NCBI RefSeq assembly: GCF_041260665.1
Contig: NZ_JBGCCT010000014.1
Location: forward strand, 186,001-250,000
Reading direction: 5' to 3'
Length of the DNA: 64,000 bases
Source of the DNA: Catenulispora sp. GP43
Lineage (GTDB): Bacteria; Actinomycetota; Actinomycetes; Streptomycetales; Catenulisporaceae
The notes under the pieces are model-generated. The model was not told the DNA's origin and made no database searches. It worked only from the letters and a program-made list of their open reading frames with translations. The position numbers and the translations under genes are program-made. Positions 9,196 to 16,753 of the stretch are shown here, one piece after another. Positions within the stretch are counted from its first letter, which is position 1. Every line of letters starts with the position of its first letter.

Positions 9196-10800
9196 GTGCC
9201 TGCCTACCGATCCCCCGGAATATACGTCGAGGAAGTCTCTTCCGGCTCCAGGCCCATCGAGGGTGTGGGCACCGCGGTGTGCGCGTTCGTCGGATTCACC
9301 GAGCGCGGCGTGCCCGACCAGCCGACCCTCGTCACGAACTGGACGCAGTACACGAAGGCCTTCGGCGGGTTCGTCGACGGCGGATACCTTCCGCAGGCGG
9401 TCTACGGGTACTTCCTCAACGGCGGCGGGGCGGCGTACGTGGTCCGCGTCGGCTCCGGCAGCGAGGGGCCCGCCGGGGACGACGCGGCGGCGTCGGCGGC
9501 GGTGCGGCCCGAAGCCGAAGCGTCGCCGGCTGGACAGGGCGTGCTGCCCGCGGTCGGAGACGGCACCCGGCCGGCGCTGCGCGCACGGCCCCTGGCCGCC
9601 GAAGGATCGGGCGGCGCTCTGGCCGTCGAGGTCTCCGACGCCAGTGAACCCGGCGAGGACTTGTTCAAACTGGTCGTCCTGCTGGACGGCCGCGAGGCGG
9701 AGGTCTTCGACAACCTCTCGGCGCGGCGGGGCGCACGCAACGCCGCCACGGTCGTGAAGGAGTCCTCGAAGCTCATCGCACTCGAAGAAATCAAGGGCGG
9801 GGCGGCACTGGTGCCGGCCAAGGGCGTCCGGGTCGCGCTGACCCCCACGGCAGCGCCGGCCCCGGCTGTGCCCGACGGCACCGTGCCGGCCCTTATCTCC
9901 CCGAGCGACTACGTCGGGAACACGGCCGACCGCACCGGCTTCGCCGGTCTGGAGGCGGTCGAGAACGTGACCATGCTCTGCGTCCCCGACCTCATGTCCG
10001 CCTACCAGCGCGGCACCGTCGACCTCGAAGGCGTCAAAGCCGTCCAACTGGCCATGATCGCGCACTGCGAGCTGATGGCGGACCGGGTGGCGATCCTCGA
10101 CGCGCCGCCCGGACTCGGCGCCCAGCAGGTCCGGGACTGGCGGGTGGACGTCGCCGGATACGACTCCAAGTACGCGACGGTGTACTGGCCCTGGATCAAG
10201 GTGATGGACCCGCTCAAGGGGCGTCCGGTGTTCGTCCCGCCCAGCGGCCACGTCGCCGGGGTGTGGGCCCGCAGCGACGAGACCCGCGGCGTGCACAAGG
10301 CCCCGGCGAACGAGGTGGTGCGCGGCGTCGTCGACCTGGAGACGAACATCACCCGGGGCGAGCACGACCAGCTCAACCCGATCGCGGTCAACTGCATCCG
10401 GTCCTTCCCCGGCCAGGGGATCCGGATCTGGGGCGCGCGGACGCTCTCCAGCGATGCCGAGTGGCGCTATCTGAACGTGCGCCGGCTGTTCAACTTCGTG
10501 GAGAAGTCCATCCTCGACGGCACCAACTGGGTGGTGTTCGAACCCAACGACCGGTTCCTGTGGGGAGCGGTGCGCCGCACGGTCACGATGTTCCTGCGCC
10601 GGGTCTGGCGCAGCGGGGCGTTGTTCGGCCGCACGCCGGAGGAGGCGTTCTTCGTCAAATGCGACGAGGAGAACAACCCCCCGGAGAACCGGGACGCCGG
10701 GATCCTCACCGTCGACATCGGGATCGCGCCGGTCAAGCCCGCGGAGTTCATCGTCTTCCGGGTGTCGCAGTACTCGCAGGGCGCGGCTCTGGAGGAGTGA
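9196..10800 (+). CDS. contractile injection system sheath protein
   Basis: The 534-residue protein forms the contractile outer sheath. It opens with the family hallmark YRSPGIYVEEV and GVGTAVCAFVG, and the C-terminal half contains the conserved sheath core (PLKGRPVFVPPSGHVAGVWA, LNPIAVNCIR, ILDGTNWVVFEPN, FFVKCDEENNP). Residues about 90-238 are a variable Ala/Glu-rich insertion typical of surface-exposed sheath domains. It begins at GTG after AAGAAGGAGGG and heads an operon running to the PAAR gene. Only one sheath gene is present, whereas Afp and PVC clusters have several. Confidence 0.96.
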   Translation: MPAYRSPGIYVEEVSSGSRPIEGVGTAVCAFVGFTERGVPDQPTLVTNWTQYTKAFGGFVDGGYLPQAVYGYFLNGGGAAYVVRVGSGSEGPAGDDAAASAAVRPEAEASPAGQGVLPAVGDGTRPALRARPLAAEGSGGALAVEVSDASEPGEDLFKLVVLLDGREAEVFDNLSARRGARNAATVVKESSKLIALEEIKGGAALVPAKGVRVALTPTAAPAPAVPDGTVPALISPSDYVGNTADRTGFAGLEAVENVTMLCVPDLMSAYQRGTVDLEGVKAVQLAMIAHCELMADRVAILDAPPGLGAQQVRDWRVDVAGYDSKYATVYWPWIKVMDPLKGRPVFVPPSGHVAGVWARSDETRGVHKAPANEVVRGVVDLETNITRGEHDQLNPIAVNCIRSFPGQGIRIWGARTLSSDAEWRYLNVRRLFNFVEKSILDGTNWVVFEPNDRFLWGAVRRTVTMFLRRVWRSGALFGRTPEEAFFVKCDEENNPPENRDAGILTVDIGIAPVKPAEFIVFRVSQYSQGAALEE

Positions 10801-10804
10801 AGCC

Positions 10805-11284
10805 ATGTCGAGTCCCAGCTACTCCACCGTCGCCTCCGCCCCGATCTTCGTGGTCTCCGGGAACATCCCCGGCAGCAGCCAGCTGCAGAAGCTCGCGTTC
10901 CAGGAGCTGGCCGGCATCGAGAGCGGCATCAACATCGAGCAGTACATCTCGGTGGACAACGGATACATCAACCACACCAAGCAGTTCGGGGTGACCACAC
11001 CGCCGACGGTGACGCTCAAGCGCGGCCTGGACAACAGCGCCGTGCTCTGGAACTGGCACCAGATGGCGCTGCAGGGCAACCCGGCGGCGCGCGCCGACCA
11101 CCTGAACCTGCAGATCTTCGGCGGCGGGCTGCCCAGCATCAACGGCCAGGCGCCGTTCGCGAGCTACACGCTGGTGCACGCCTGGTGCGCGAAGATCAGC
11201 ATCTCCTCGGCCAAGGCCGGGGAGGGCATCGTCACCGAGGACGTGACGATCGCCTGCGACCTGATCACGCTGGACTCGGAATGA
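10805..11284 (+). CDS. inner tube protein (gp19 family), copy 1
   Basis: This 159-residue protein belongs to the T4 gp19-like tube family (Afp1/Afp5 type) and should stack as hexameric rings inside the sheath. Typical features are the FQELAGIESGINIEQY strand pair, the TPPTVTLKRGLD motif and the WNWHQMAL segment. It starts 4 bases after the sheath stop. The closest relative in the window is the next gene, with which it shares the VTLKRGLD...W.WHQ pattern. Confidence 0.93.
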   Translation: MSSPSYSTVASAPIFVVSGNIPGSSQLQKLAFQELAGIESGINIEQYISVDNGYINHTKQFGVTTPPTVTLKRGLDNSAVLWNWHQMALQGNPAARADHLNLQIFGGGLPSINGQAPFASYTLVHAWCAKISISSAKAGEGIVTEDVTIACDLITLDSE

Positions 11285-11337
11285 CGGCGCGGACCGACCT
11301 ATCGGAACTGACGTAACGGACAGGGGTGAGGAGCCAG

Positions 11338-11805
11338 ATGACCGTTGGCGGCGGCAACCCGACGGTGCTGAGCGCGTCGACCTTCGTGATCCAGGTGGAC
11401 GGGATCCAGGTCGCCACGTTCAGCGAACTGAACGGGATCAGCACCGAGGTGGAGGCGGTGGAGTACATCGCCACCGGCCCGGAGGGGATCTTGCACACGA
11501 AGCAGTACGGCAAGACCCGCCCGCCCTCGGTGACGCTCAAACGCGGGCTCGACACGCAGACGTACATGTGGTCCTGGCACCAGGCGGTGCTCCAGGGCGA
11601 CCCCGGCGCGCGCAAGACCTGCTCGCTGCAACTGTTCTCGGCGTCCTCCTCGCCGAAGTCGGGCCAGCCGATCATCACGTACCTGCTGGAGAACGCCTGG
11701 CCCTCGCGGCTGGAGATCGGCGGACTGATGGCCGGCGCGAGCGAAGTGGTGTTCGAGACCGTGACGCTGAACTGCGACCAGATCCTGATGCAGCCCGGCG
11801 CATGA
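11338..11805 (+). CDS. inner tube protein (gp19 family), copy 2
   Basis: A second gp19-like tube protein (155 residues). It shows the same landmarks as copy 1: FVIQVDGIQVATFSELNGI, PPSVTLKRGLD and WSWHQAVL. The ATG at 11338 follows a GAGGAG ribosome site at the right distance; an in-frame GTG at 11326 is less likely. The stop overlaps an ATG of the next frame. One of the two copies is probably the main tube subunit and the other a baseplate-proximal ring, by analogy with Afp1 and Afp5. Confidence 0.92.
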   Translation: MTVGGGNPTVLSASTFVIQVDGIQVATFSELNGISTEVEAVEYIATGPEGILHTKQYGKTRPPSVTLKRGLDTQTYMWSWHQAVLQGDPGARKTCSLQLFSASSSPKSGQPIITYLLENAWPSRLEIGGLMAGASEVVFETVTLNCDQILMQPGA

Positions 11806-11819
11806 GCGGGGGAGAGAGC

Positions 11820-12317
11820 ATGCTGACACAGCGGCCTGGGGCCATGCGCGGGCACGCGTCCGGATCCGCACCCGCATCCGCACCCGCATCCGCGCTCGCA
11901 TCCGCGCTCGCGCCCGGGCCCGCATCCGTTCCCGCCGACTCGGCCGGGATGACCACGAAGTACCCGTTCGTGCTGCCCCGCGGCTACGTGGACGAGCAGG
12001 GCAGCGTGCACCGGGAGGGCGTGATGCGCCTGGCCACGGCCCGCGACGAGATCACGAGCCAGAGCGACCCGCGGGTCCGGCAGAACCCGGCGTATCTCAG
12101 CGTCCTGCTCCTGGCCCGCACGGTGTCCGGCCTGGGCGCGTCCCAGGGCGCGGACACCCTGATGATCGAGAACCTCTTCGCCTCCGACCTCGCGTTCCTC
12201 CAGGACCTCTACCGGCGCATCAACCAGGACGGCCACACGGAGGCCGAGGTCGCCTGCCCCGAGTGCGGGCACGCCTTCGCGGTGGACATCGCCGGTGATG
12301 CCCCGGGGGAATCCTGA
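11820..12317 (+). CDS. CIS assembly protein with C-terminal zinc-binding knuckle
   Basis: The 165-residue protein starts with a low-complexity Pro/Ala/Ser region (to about residue 40) made by a DNA repeat. A conserved domain follows: TKYPFVLPRGYVDEQG, MRLATARDEI and a helix-rich middle. It ends with a CPECGH half zinc ribbon. Phage and CIS clusters often have such a gene after the tube genes, commonly described as a tail assembly protein. ATG 11820 has a GGGGGAGAG ribosome site; ATG 11802 in the same frame overlaps the upstream stop. A scaffolding or chaperone role is inferred from position. Confidence 0.8.
   Translation: MLTQRPGAMRGHASGSAPASAPASALASALAPGPASVPADSAGMTTKYPFVLPRGYVDEQGSVHREGVMRLATARDEITSQSDPRVRQNPAYLSVLLLARTVSGLGASQGADTLMIENLFASDLAFLQDLYRRINQDGHTEAEVACPECGHAFAVDIAGDAPGES
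11861..11928 (+). repeat. tandem repeat coding a Pro-Ala-Ser linker
   Basis: Units of about 12 bases (variants of CACCCGCATCCG) are repeated within the start of the zinc-knuckle gene and encode a flexible Pro-Ala-Ser stretch. Confidence 0.8.
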
Positions 12318-12490
12318 CGTACACGGCCGACCGGCTCTGGGAGGAAGTCGTGTACCTCGCCTACTACTTGCACTGGCCGCTGCGGGACGTGCTCGACCTC
12401 GAACACCCGGACCGAGCCCGGGTGATCAGGGAGGTCGGCCGGATCCACAGCCGGATGGCGGAGGGGAGGGGAGATGCTGCGGCTGTTTAG
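12314..12490 (+). CDS. DUF6760-like CIS mini-protein (CTG start)
   Basis: A 58-residue protein too short for most gene finders. Its sequence reads DRLWEEVVYLAYYLHWPL then DLEHPDRARVIREVGRI, which matches the small DUF6760 proteins found between tube and DUF4157 genes in CIS clusters. No ATG, GTG or TTG lies between the upstream in-frame stop and the conserved start; a CTG at 12314 overlaps the previous stop and has GGGGGA just upstream, so I infer a CTG start with translational coupling. GTG 12350 would cut the conserved part. It overlaps the next gene by 17 bases. Confidence 0.75.
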   Translation: MTYTADRLWEEVVYLAYYLHWPLRDVLDLEHPDRARVIREVGRIHSRMAEGRGDAAAV

Positions 12491-14624
12491 AGGGCGCAGG
12501 CGTAGGAGTAGGAGTCGCCATGAGCGGAATGGTCAGGGTTCTGGCATGCCGCGCGCCGGGGCCGGGGCGGAGTGGCGGTCGGTGCCTCCGCTCACCTTGA
12601 CGGTTCGCCGACCGGTGGTGACTGTGGCGGCGTCGATGGGCGTGATGGCGGCTGCGGTCGAGGAGCCGTTGGTGTTGGCGCCGGGGCGCGGGCGGTTCGC
12701 TGATGATGGTGGCCGGCCGGTCGGGACGGTGGTGGGGCTGGCGACGGTTCGCGGTGACAGTCGGGGGCGCGGGGGCGCGGGGGAGTTCGCTGGCCGGGAG
12801 GTGGCGACGCGGGATCGTGGCAGGGGGCAGTTGGGAGGACAGGCGGCAGGTGCCCAACGGCCTTCCGGTGCCGGGGAGCTTGCCGCTCGGGAGTCCGCTG
12901 CCCGGGATGCGGCTAGGGAATCTGCAGCGCGAGAGCTTGCCGCCCGGGGTGCCGCTCGAGAATCCGCTGGCGAGCAGCTTGCGGCACAGGCGCTCGCCGC
13001 TCGAGAGCAAGCCGCTCGGGATACGGCTAGGAAGTCTGTTGCCCGGGATGCTGCTCGGGACCTGGTTGCTCGGGAATCCGCTGGCGGGCAGCTTGCGGCT
13101 CAAGCGCCAGCCGCTCAAGCGCTTCCCGCCAAGCCCAGTGCGGCCAAACCGCGCGCCGCTCGGCCGTTCGCATCCCGGCCAAGCTCTGCTCAGCCGCTTG
13201 TGGCCCGGCCGCCCAGCCCTCAGCCACGCGCCGCTCTGGCCTCGGCTGCTGATCCGCCGGCCGCCGAGCTTCCCCCGACCCGGCGGCGTACCGTCCGAGC
13301 CGTCGCGTCGCCGGCGCCGCGTCCGAGTCTGCTCAAGGCGGTCGATGAATACGTCGGCGAACCCTTCGCAGACTCCACGCCTTACGCGTCCTCGTCATGG
13401 TTGCGTATGGTCGAAAGTTACCGTCCGCCGTGGATGTCCGGTGCCGCTGCCGATGCGATTCCCGAGGGCGTCACGTGGTCGAGCGTCGCGCCGCTGCCCC
13501 CGGCCGAAGAGCGTGCGCAGCCGGCCAAGGCGACACGGCGTGCCTCGCTTGCCGAGAGTCGACGGCTCGGCCTGGGTAGTCCCATCCGTGCTGAGGACGC
13601 TCCGGAACCGGAACCGGAACCGGAGCCGGAGCCGGAGCTGGAGTCGGCCGTCACCGCCGAGGTCGTGCCATTGCCCGAGCCGGCGCCTCAGGCTCCTGAT
13701 TCCGCAGACACGCCTGCGCCAGTCCGCCTCGTCTATCGCTTCGCCGCCGGTGCCCGACCACGTTCGTCGCGCACCGTCCCGACGCCGTCGGCCAAGCCGG
13801 CGCCCGCCTCGGCGGCTGCCCGAACGCCGTCACCCAAAGCCTTGATCCATCCGCAGCCGATCGTGGTCGAGCCGGAGATGCCTCCACCGGCGCTGGCCGA
13901 CGAGATCCGCCAGCAGCAGGGTGTCGACGTCTCCGACGTGCCGATCCATCGCGGCCCCGAGGCGACGGTCGCGGCCCAGGCGCTCGGCGCACGTGCGCTC
14001 GCCAGGGACGGTGAGGTGCTCCTGCCGTCCGAAGCCGGGCCGCTCGATCATCCCGTCGTGCGCGGACTGCTCGCCCACGAGCTCACCCATGCCGCTCAAC
14101 AGCGCGTCCTCGGCTCGCGGCTGCCTCCCGAGGAATCGGCTGCCGGTATCGCGCTGGAAGCCGAGGCCGTGGCCGCAGAGCGTCGGGTCCGCGGGCTGAG
14201 CACGCCGCCGAGTCCGGGCTTCTCGATGCCCGCCGTGTCGTGGACGGCTCCGTGGCAGGCCCCTGCGACAGCCCATGTGCAGGTGCAGCGCCAAGTCGCC
14301 GATGTGACGACAGCCGCCGCGCCCTCGGCCCCGCCGAGCGGTCCGGCTGCGGCGCTCGGGGGCGGCGTGACGACGGCCGAGCCGCCGAATCCAGCCGCCC
14401 CGGCTCGCCCGGACGGCCCGGACCCGGAACTGACGGCGGTGCGGGACAAGCTCGCCGAGCTCGACCGCCGGCGCTCGCTGGATCTCGACGATCCCGACGA
14501 CGTCGAGGAGCTGGCGGGCCAGGTGTACCGCAGGATCGAGGGCCGGCTGCGGCGCGAGCTGCTGCTGGACCGGGAGCGTGCCGGCCGGCTCGGCGAGGTC
14601 GGCCCGCTGGGCTGGGCGAGATGA
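12474..14624 (+). CDS. eCIS core protein with DUF4157 metallopeptidase-like domain
   Basis: The 716-residue protein has a basic N-terminus, a long Ala/Arg/Glu repeat region (about residues 120-225), a Glu-Pro repeat (about 377-392) and then the DUF4157 domain (about 470-575). The latter has DVSDVPIH and an HExxH zinc motif, HELTH at 535-539. DUF4157 is the most reliable marker of CIS loci and is often found on cargo or assembly factors. The ATG follows GGGGAGGGGAG and lies inside the DUF6760 gene. The last 100 residues form charged helices (ELDRRRSLDLDD). Protease activity is possible but unproven. Confidence 0.92.
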   Translation: MLRLFRGRRRRSRSRHERNGQGSGMPRAGAGAEWRSVPPLTLTVRRPVVTVAASMGVMAAAVEEPLVLAPGRGRFADDGGRPVGTVVGLATVRGDSRGRGGAGEFAGREVATRDRGRGQLGGQAAGAQRPSGAGELAARESAARDAARESAARELAARGAARESAGEQLAAQALAAREQAARDTARKSVARDAARDLVARESAGGQLAAQAPAAQALPAKPSAAKPRAARPFASRPSSAQPLVARPPSPQPRAALASAADPPAAELPPTRRRTVRAVASPAPRPSLLKAVDEYVGEPFADSTPYASSSWLRMVESYRPPWMSGAAADAIPEGVTWSSVAPLPPAEERAQPAKATRRASLAESRRLGLGSPIRAEDAPEPEPEPEPEPELESAVTAEVVPLPEPAPQAPDSADTPAPVRLVYRFAAGARPRSSRTVPTPSAKPAPASAAARTPSPKALIHPQPIVVEPEMPPPALADEIRQQQGVDVSDVPIHRGPEATVAAQALGARALARDGEVLLPSEAGPLDHPVVRGLLAHELTHAAQQRVLGSRLPPEESAAGIALEAEAVAAERRVRGLSTPPSPGFSMPAVSWTAPWQAPATAHVQVQRQVADVTTAAAPSAPPSGPAAALGGGVTTAEPPNPAAPARPDGPDPELTAVRDKLAELDRRRSLDLDDPDDVEELAGQVYRRIEGRLRRELLLDRERAGRLGEVGPLGWAR
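12831..13150 (+). repeat. degenerate tandem repeat in the DUF4157 gene
   Basis: Irregular repeats of units such as GCCGCTCGGGA and GAATCTGC encode successive AAREsA-like heptads. The region probably makes a long alpha helix or disordered tether before the DUF4157 domain. Confidence 0.7.
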
Positions 14625-14745
14625 ACCGGCGGGCACGGGCTGGTGGGCACGAACCGGCGGGCACGAACCGGCGGCGATGGCAGGTCGATGGCAGGCGATG
14701 GCAGGCGATGGCAAGGCAACCGCAGGGCAACGGCAGGGCGGCCGA
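14622..14745. repeat. non-coding tandem repeats between CIS genes
   Basis: Just after the DUF4157 stop, GGCGGGCACGAACC-like units (three copies) and then GGCAGGCGATGGCAG-like units (three to four copies) fill a gap of about 150 bases. No gene is supported here. Repeat length may vary between strains. Confidence 0.65.
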
Positions 14746-14778
14746 TAGCAGAGATCAAGCAGAGATCGAGGCAGTGGC

Positions 14779-15282
14779 GTGGACGGATTCGGATCAGCGC
14801 TCAGCGGCGCCGAGGGCGCACAGACCACCCTGGAAAGCTTCGTCGGCATGGGCCACCGCTACGCGGTCCTGATCGACAACATCGCCTACCACATCGGCGA
14901 CTGGGCCAAGGTGACAGGCCTTCAGGTGAGCTGGAAACGCATCGACTACCGCGTGGGCGACCAGGGCAACAAGATCTGCGTCCTGCCCGGGGCCACCGAG
15001 TACCCGGTGATCGCGCTCAGCCGCGCGGCCAGCCCGTACTCGCGGGTCGTGCAGCACTGGCTGACCCAGACCTCCAAGAGCCCGAAACCGCAGAGCGGGA
15101 CGATCCAGCTCGTCGACTTCGCCGGGCTGCCGCTCGTCCAGTGGCGGCTGAACGAGTTCTTCCCGATCAAGTGGTCCATCGGGGACCTGGACGCGGCCGC
15201 CGGCAAGCCCGCGATCGAGACCCTCGAGCTCGCGCACACCGGCTTCCTGGAAGACGCCATCTCGATGCTCTCCCCGATCTGA
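14779..15282 (+). CDS. gp19-like tube/baseplate protein, copy 3
   Basis: A 167-residue gp19-family protein, more divergent than the first two copies: HRYAVLIDNIAYHIGDW, VTGLQVSWKRIDYRVGD, and a C-terminal TLELAHTGFLED that is shared with the next gene (LTLAHEGFLP). It probably forms a ring joining tube and baseplate (Afp5-like). GTG 14779 has a weak GAGG site. It follows the repeat-filled gap where I would have expected another CIS gene. Confidence 0.88.
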   Translation: MDGFGSALSGAEGAQTTLESFVGMGHRYAVLIDNIAYHIGDWAKVTGLQVSWKRIDYRVGDQGNKICVLPGATEYPVIALSRAASPYSRVVQHWLTQTSKSPKPQSGTIQLVDFAGLPLVQWRLNEFFPIKWSIGDLDAAAGKPAIETLELAHTGFLEDAISMLSPI

Positions 15283-15433
15283 GCGTGTATGGCCATATCT
15301 GACCGAATCTGACCGCGCCCGGCCCACGCGCCGCCGCCCGCCGCCCGCCGCCCGTCGCACCTCGGGCACTAGGCCCGCGCCACAACCGTCCGACACCGGC
15401 ACCGTCCCCCTGGCAGCTGAAAGGCACCCGTCC

Positions 15434-16753
15434 ATGACCATCGATATGTTCACCTCGGCCGCCGGGCAGGGCGGCGGCCAGCTCGCGGGGGCGCTGGCGC
15501 CGGCTGCCGGTACCGGGCTGTCGACCGGGATGTCGGCGGCGCGCGCCCTCAAAGGTGCTGACTCCGCGTTCCCGCTCTACGGCCTGGCGATGCGGTTCAT
15601 CGTGACGTTCTCCACCGAGACCGGCAGTGAGCGGCTCGGCGAGTGGTCCTCGTGCACCGGGCTGCAGGTCGGGTTCGAGTCGGAGGAGATCGAGGTCGGC
15701 GGCGAGTACAGCGGCAAGGTCTTGCTGCCGAAGCGCATGAAGTACGCGCCCGTGGTCCTGGAGCGGGCCATGGAGCACAAAACCTCGCAGGCCCTGCAGA
15801 CCTGGCTCGACAAGCTCGTCAAAAACTGGGTGAACCGTGCCGCCGGTGCGATGGAGCCGCCCAAGGGGATCGTGCTCATCACCCTCCAGGACTGCCAGCA
15901 GAACCCTGTGTGCTCCTGGGCCCTGCACAACGCCGTCCCGGTCTCCTGGCACGGACCGGACCTGAAGGCATCCGACAACGGGATCGCGCTGGAGAAGCTG
16001 ACCCTCGCGCACGAGGGCTTCCTACCGCACACATCCACCCCGGAGAAAGCCGGCGAAGGCAACGCGCAGCTCAGCATGGACGCCGACCGTGTCGTCTTCC
16101 ACTACAACCCGACCGCGATCACCATAACGCGCACCGCGGCAGACGTTCCCGCCGGTGATCCAGGCGTCCAGACGAGTCCGGGCTCCACCGGGAATGACAG
16201 CGACGGCAAGAAGCCGCCGAAGGCCGAGACCAAGACGACCGTCACCCTGGAATCAGTGGTCTTCGACGGCGACGGCGTGGAGAGCACCTGCAACCGCCTC
16301 ATCGGCTGGACCTTCCTCAAACGCATCTCGGCCGGCAGCTCGACGCAGAAGTGGCAGCTGCCCCGCCTGCAGTTCCGCTGGGGCAAGCAGAAAAGCCTCT
16401 CCGTCTACCTCACCGCCGCGACCGTCAAATACACCAGGTTCAGCAGCGCCGGCACACCGGTGCGGGCCTCGGTCACCCTCACCCTCCAGGAGGTCCCCGG
16501 CAGCCGGCCCGGGACCAACCCGACCTCCGGTGGCCTGCCCGGACGCCGCACGCATGTGCTCACCGGCGCCGAGACGCTGCCCGGACTCGCGACGCGGACC
16601 TACGGCGGTCCGGGGCGCTGGCGCGAGATCGCCGCCGCGAACGGCTTCGACGACCCGCTGCGGGTCCGGCCCGGGACGGCCGTGTACCTGCCGAGCGCGC
16701 AGGAGAGCATGCGGGAGAACGTGCGGGAGAACGTCCAGGAGAGCGACCGATGA
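15434..16753 (+). CDS. fusion of gp19-like domain with CIS tube-initiator and LysM (Cis7-like)
   Basis: This 439-residue protein appears to join two CIS parts. Residues about 50-200 form a gp19-like domain (MRFIVTFSTETG, SCTGLQVGFESEEIEVGG, LTLAHEGFLPH). Residues about 215-360 match the Afp7/Cis7 tube-adaptor family, with the hallmark DADRVVFHYNPTAITITR. A LysM module follows near 370-425 (HVLTGAETLPGLATRTYG...VRPGTAVYLP), as in T4 gp53/Afp7. In Afp-type clusters the gp19 and Afp7 proteins are separate genes. It would connect tube, spike and baseplate wedges. The next gene overlaps by ATGA. Confidence 0.9.
   Translation: MTIDMFTSAAGQGGGQLAGALAPAAGTGLSTGMSAARALKGADSAFPLYGLAMRFIVTFSTETGSERLGEWSSCTGLQVGFESEEIEVGGEYSGKVLLPKRMKYAPVVLERAMEHKTSQALQTWLDKLVKNWVNRAAGAMEPPKGIVLITLQDCQQNPVCSWALHNAVPVSWHGPDLKASDNGIALEKLTLAHEGFLPHTSTPEKAGEGNAQLSMDADRVVFHYNPTAITITRTAADVPAGDPGVQTSPGSTGNDSDGKKPPKAETKTTVTLESVVFDGDGVESTCNRLIGWTFLKRISAGSSTQKWQLPRLQFRWGKQKSLSVYLTAATVKYTRFSSAGTPVRASVTLTLQEVPGSRPGTNPTSGGLPGRRTHVLTGAETLPGLATRTYGGPGRWREIAAANGFDDPLRVRPGTAVYLPSAQESMRENVRENVQESDR

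Noticed and set aside
14622-14745. CRISPR-like array
   Set aside because: The units are adjacent and degenerate without unique spacers, so this is an ordinary tandem repeat.
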